From positions 1-5,515 of the forward strand of contig CAZSPL010000232.1 of NCBI GenBank assembly GCA_964608735.1: a stretch of DNA of 5,515 nt, in the 5' to 3' direction. Each line of letters starts with the position of its first letter. Positions within the stretch are counted from its first letter, which is position 1. The DNA is from CAZSPL01 sp964608735 (GTDB taxonomy: Bacteria; JAJVIF01; JAPKYR01; CAZSPL01). Below the pieces are notes generated by a model, which saw only the letters and a program-made list of their open reading frames with translations, ran no database searches and was not told where the DNA came from. Position numbers and translations under genes: made by a program. Positions 4,475 to 5,515 of the stretch are shown here, in pieces.

Positions 4475-5515
4475 ATGAAGTTTCGGGTTGCGAAAGCCGG
4501 CGCGCTTGTCGCGTCGCTGTTCATCCTGATGACGATGCTGCCCGCGAATTCGCGTGCCGAAGAGACCACGTCGCTGAAACTCGAATTCATCGCCATCTAT
4601 AAGCTCACCCCGGAAGATGCTATCGCGCGATGCTATGAAAACCTCAAACAACTCGGTATCGACACGAGCCTCGTCACCATCACCACCCTTGAATCGGTCG
4701 GCAAGAAAATCGCGGTGCAGTCGACCCAGGACTTGATCGACATCGTCAAGCAGATAATGAACACCATCGACCCCGCGCCCCCGCCTCCGCCCAAGACGCA
4801 GGCAGCCAAAGAAGTGCTCGACAGCGTCGAGGTGCGGAATTTGAGCCCGACGGAGCTGGGGTACAAGCTCGACGAAGTGATGGTCACATTCATGAATTTC
4901 ACCCGCCTCGAACCCGGCGCGGAGAATTTTTTCATCTACGCGCGGGATGAAGCGGGCACCAATGCCATCACCTTCTACGTTCCGAACATAGACGAAGTCA
5001 ACAAGCAGTTCTTCGACCGCAACCAGGGGTACAGGGGATACAAGGTCTACATACGGGCCACCGACAGGGAAACCGCGGTGGTCGAGCAGATAAAGGGGAT
5101 ACTATCGACTATCGACATGCCCCTCGCGGGCAAGGATTATGAGGTCATCCAGCTTTACTATGTCGAAGTCACCGAGGCGATAAAGTCGCTGAAAGCGCTT
5201 GGTTATTACGCCATCGACACTTCGACGATCGATGCCAACGCCGGGAACAACAATGTCTCGGATGCGGTCCTGTCCGGCATAAGCCCGGTGATATATTCGG
5301 CGCCGGGGGTCACGGTCGAATCGGTGCAACTCAGCACCAACTTCGGAAGCGGTGCGTCGAAGGACCTCCGCGGCGGGCAGTTCACTACGCTGCAGTTCCG
5401 CGACCCGGTCGCCACGACCGATATACATAAGCTCATCGTGTACGGCTCGAAGGAAGAGATAACCGCGGTGAAGGATTTCGTAGCGCTGATAGATGTTCCC
5501 GCGCGGCAGATACTC
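4475..5515 (+). CDS. Secretin-like outer-membrane protein, N-terminal part (cut by window edge)
   Basis: Open for 347 codons to the right edge with no stop. The ATG at 4475 is the first after an in-frame TGA (4466-4468); ribosome-binding signals are weak (GAAGG 4457-4461, or GGTG 4464-4467). A Sec signal peptide is clear: basic MKFRVAK, hydrophobic core to about 23, likely cleavage after ANSRA (residue 28). Three alpha/beta N-type repeats follow, each ending in a helix and an ID-Pro motif: about 33-100 (QIMNTIDPAP), 115-217 (GILSTIDMPL) and 221-342 (DFVALIDVPARQIL). A Pro-rich linker lies at 100-107. Repeated N-domains and the closing IDVPARQIL are typical of the segment just before the beta-barrel (secretin) domain in PilQ/GspD-type proteins, so I infer an outer-membrane pore of a type IV pilus or type II secretion-like system. 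The barrel itself lies beyond the window. It follows a terminator and has its own candidate promoter and long leader. Confidence 0.85.
   Translation, partial: MKFRVAKAGALVASLFILMTMLPANSRAEETTSLKLEFIAIYKLTPEDAIARCYENLKQLGIDTSLVTITTLESVGKKIAVQSTQDLIDIVKQIMNTIDPAPPPPPKTQAAKEVLDSVEVRNLSPTELGYKLDEVMVTFMNFTRLEPGAENFFIYARDEAGTNAITFYVPNIDEVNKQFFDRNQGYRGYKVYIRATDRETAVVEQIKGILSTIDMPLAGKDYEVIQLYYVEVTEAIKSLKALGYYAIDTSTIDANAGNNNVSDAVLSGISPVIYSAPGVTVESVQLSTNFGSGASKDLRGGQFTTLQFRDPVATTDIHKLIVYGSKEEITAVKDFVALIDVPARQIL

Overview
The window looks like chromosomal DNA of a Gram-negative (diderm) bacterium of moderately high GC. Diderm architecture is supported by an exported secretin-type protein and a lipoprotein with Ser after the lipobox Cys. 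The respiratory operon has C-A-B gene order and a five-helix, probably di-haem cytochrome b, as in Wolinella/Geobacter-type enzymes. Together with short dispersed-looking repeats between genes, this suggests an uncultured anaerobic or facultative lineage. I cannot name the phylum from the sequence alone.

Left half (1-2713, all minus strand): a succinate dehydrogenase / fumarate reductase operon read right to left. It comprises sdhC (membrane cytochrome b), sdhA (flavoprotein, 2 nt after sdhC) and, after a 113-nt gap, the first 31 codons of sdhB (iron-sulfur subunit), which runs off the left edge. These subunits form one membrane complex linking succinate/fumarate to the quinone pool. The sdhA-sdhB gap holds two near-identical hairpins in tandem. 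Active-site and haem-ligand residues are all visible. The glutamate that Wolinella fumarate reductase uses for its transmembrane proton (E-) pathway is replaced by serine.

Middle (2714-3088): a 375-nt divergent intergenic region. It carries candidate promoters for both directions and a 28-bp direct repeat with one mismatch, 90 bp apart. No convincing gene lies in it.

Right half (3089-5515, all plus strand): a small lipoprotein of unknown function, then 27 nt later a cytoplasmic protein with a predicted helical/coiled-coil part and a C-terminal zinc ribbon, closed by a strong rho-independent terminator. After a 333-nt gap an exported protein starts at 4475 and is still open at the right edge. 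It has three repeated N-type domains and ends at the motif that precedes the secretin beta-barrel domain, so it is probably an outer-membrane secretin of a type IV pilus or type II secretion-like machine. Its leader has a perfect TATAAT box followed by several stem-loops closed by a long-range stem. I could not match it to a known riboswitch, and it is the best candidate here for something undescribed.

Apart from these leader and repeat elements, the window is ordinary; I see no CRISPR array, transposase, tRNA or rRNA.
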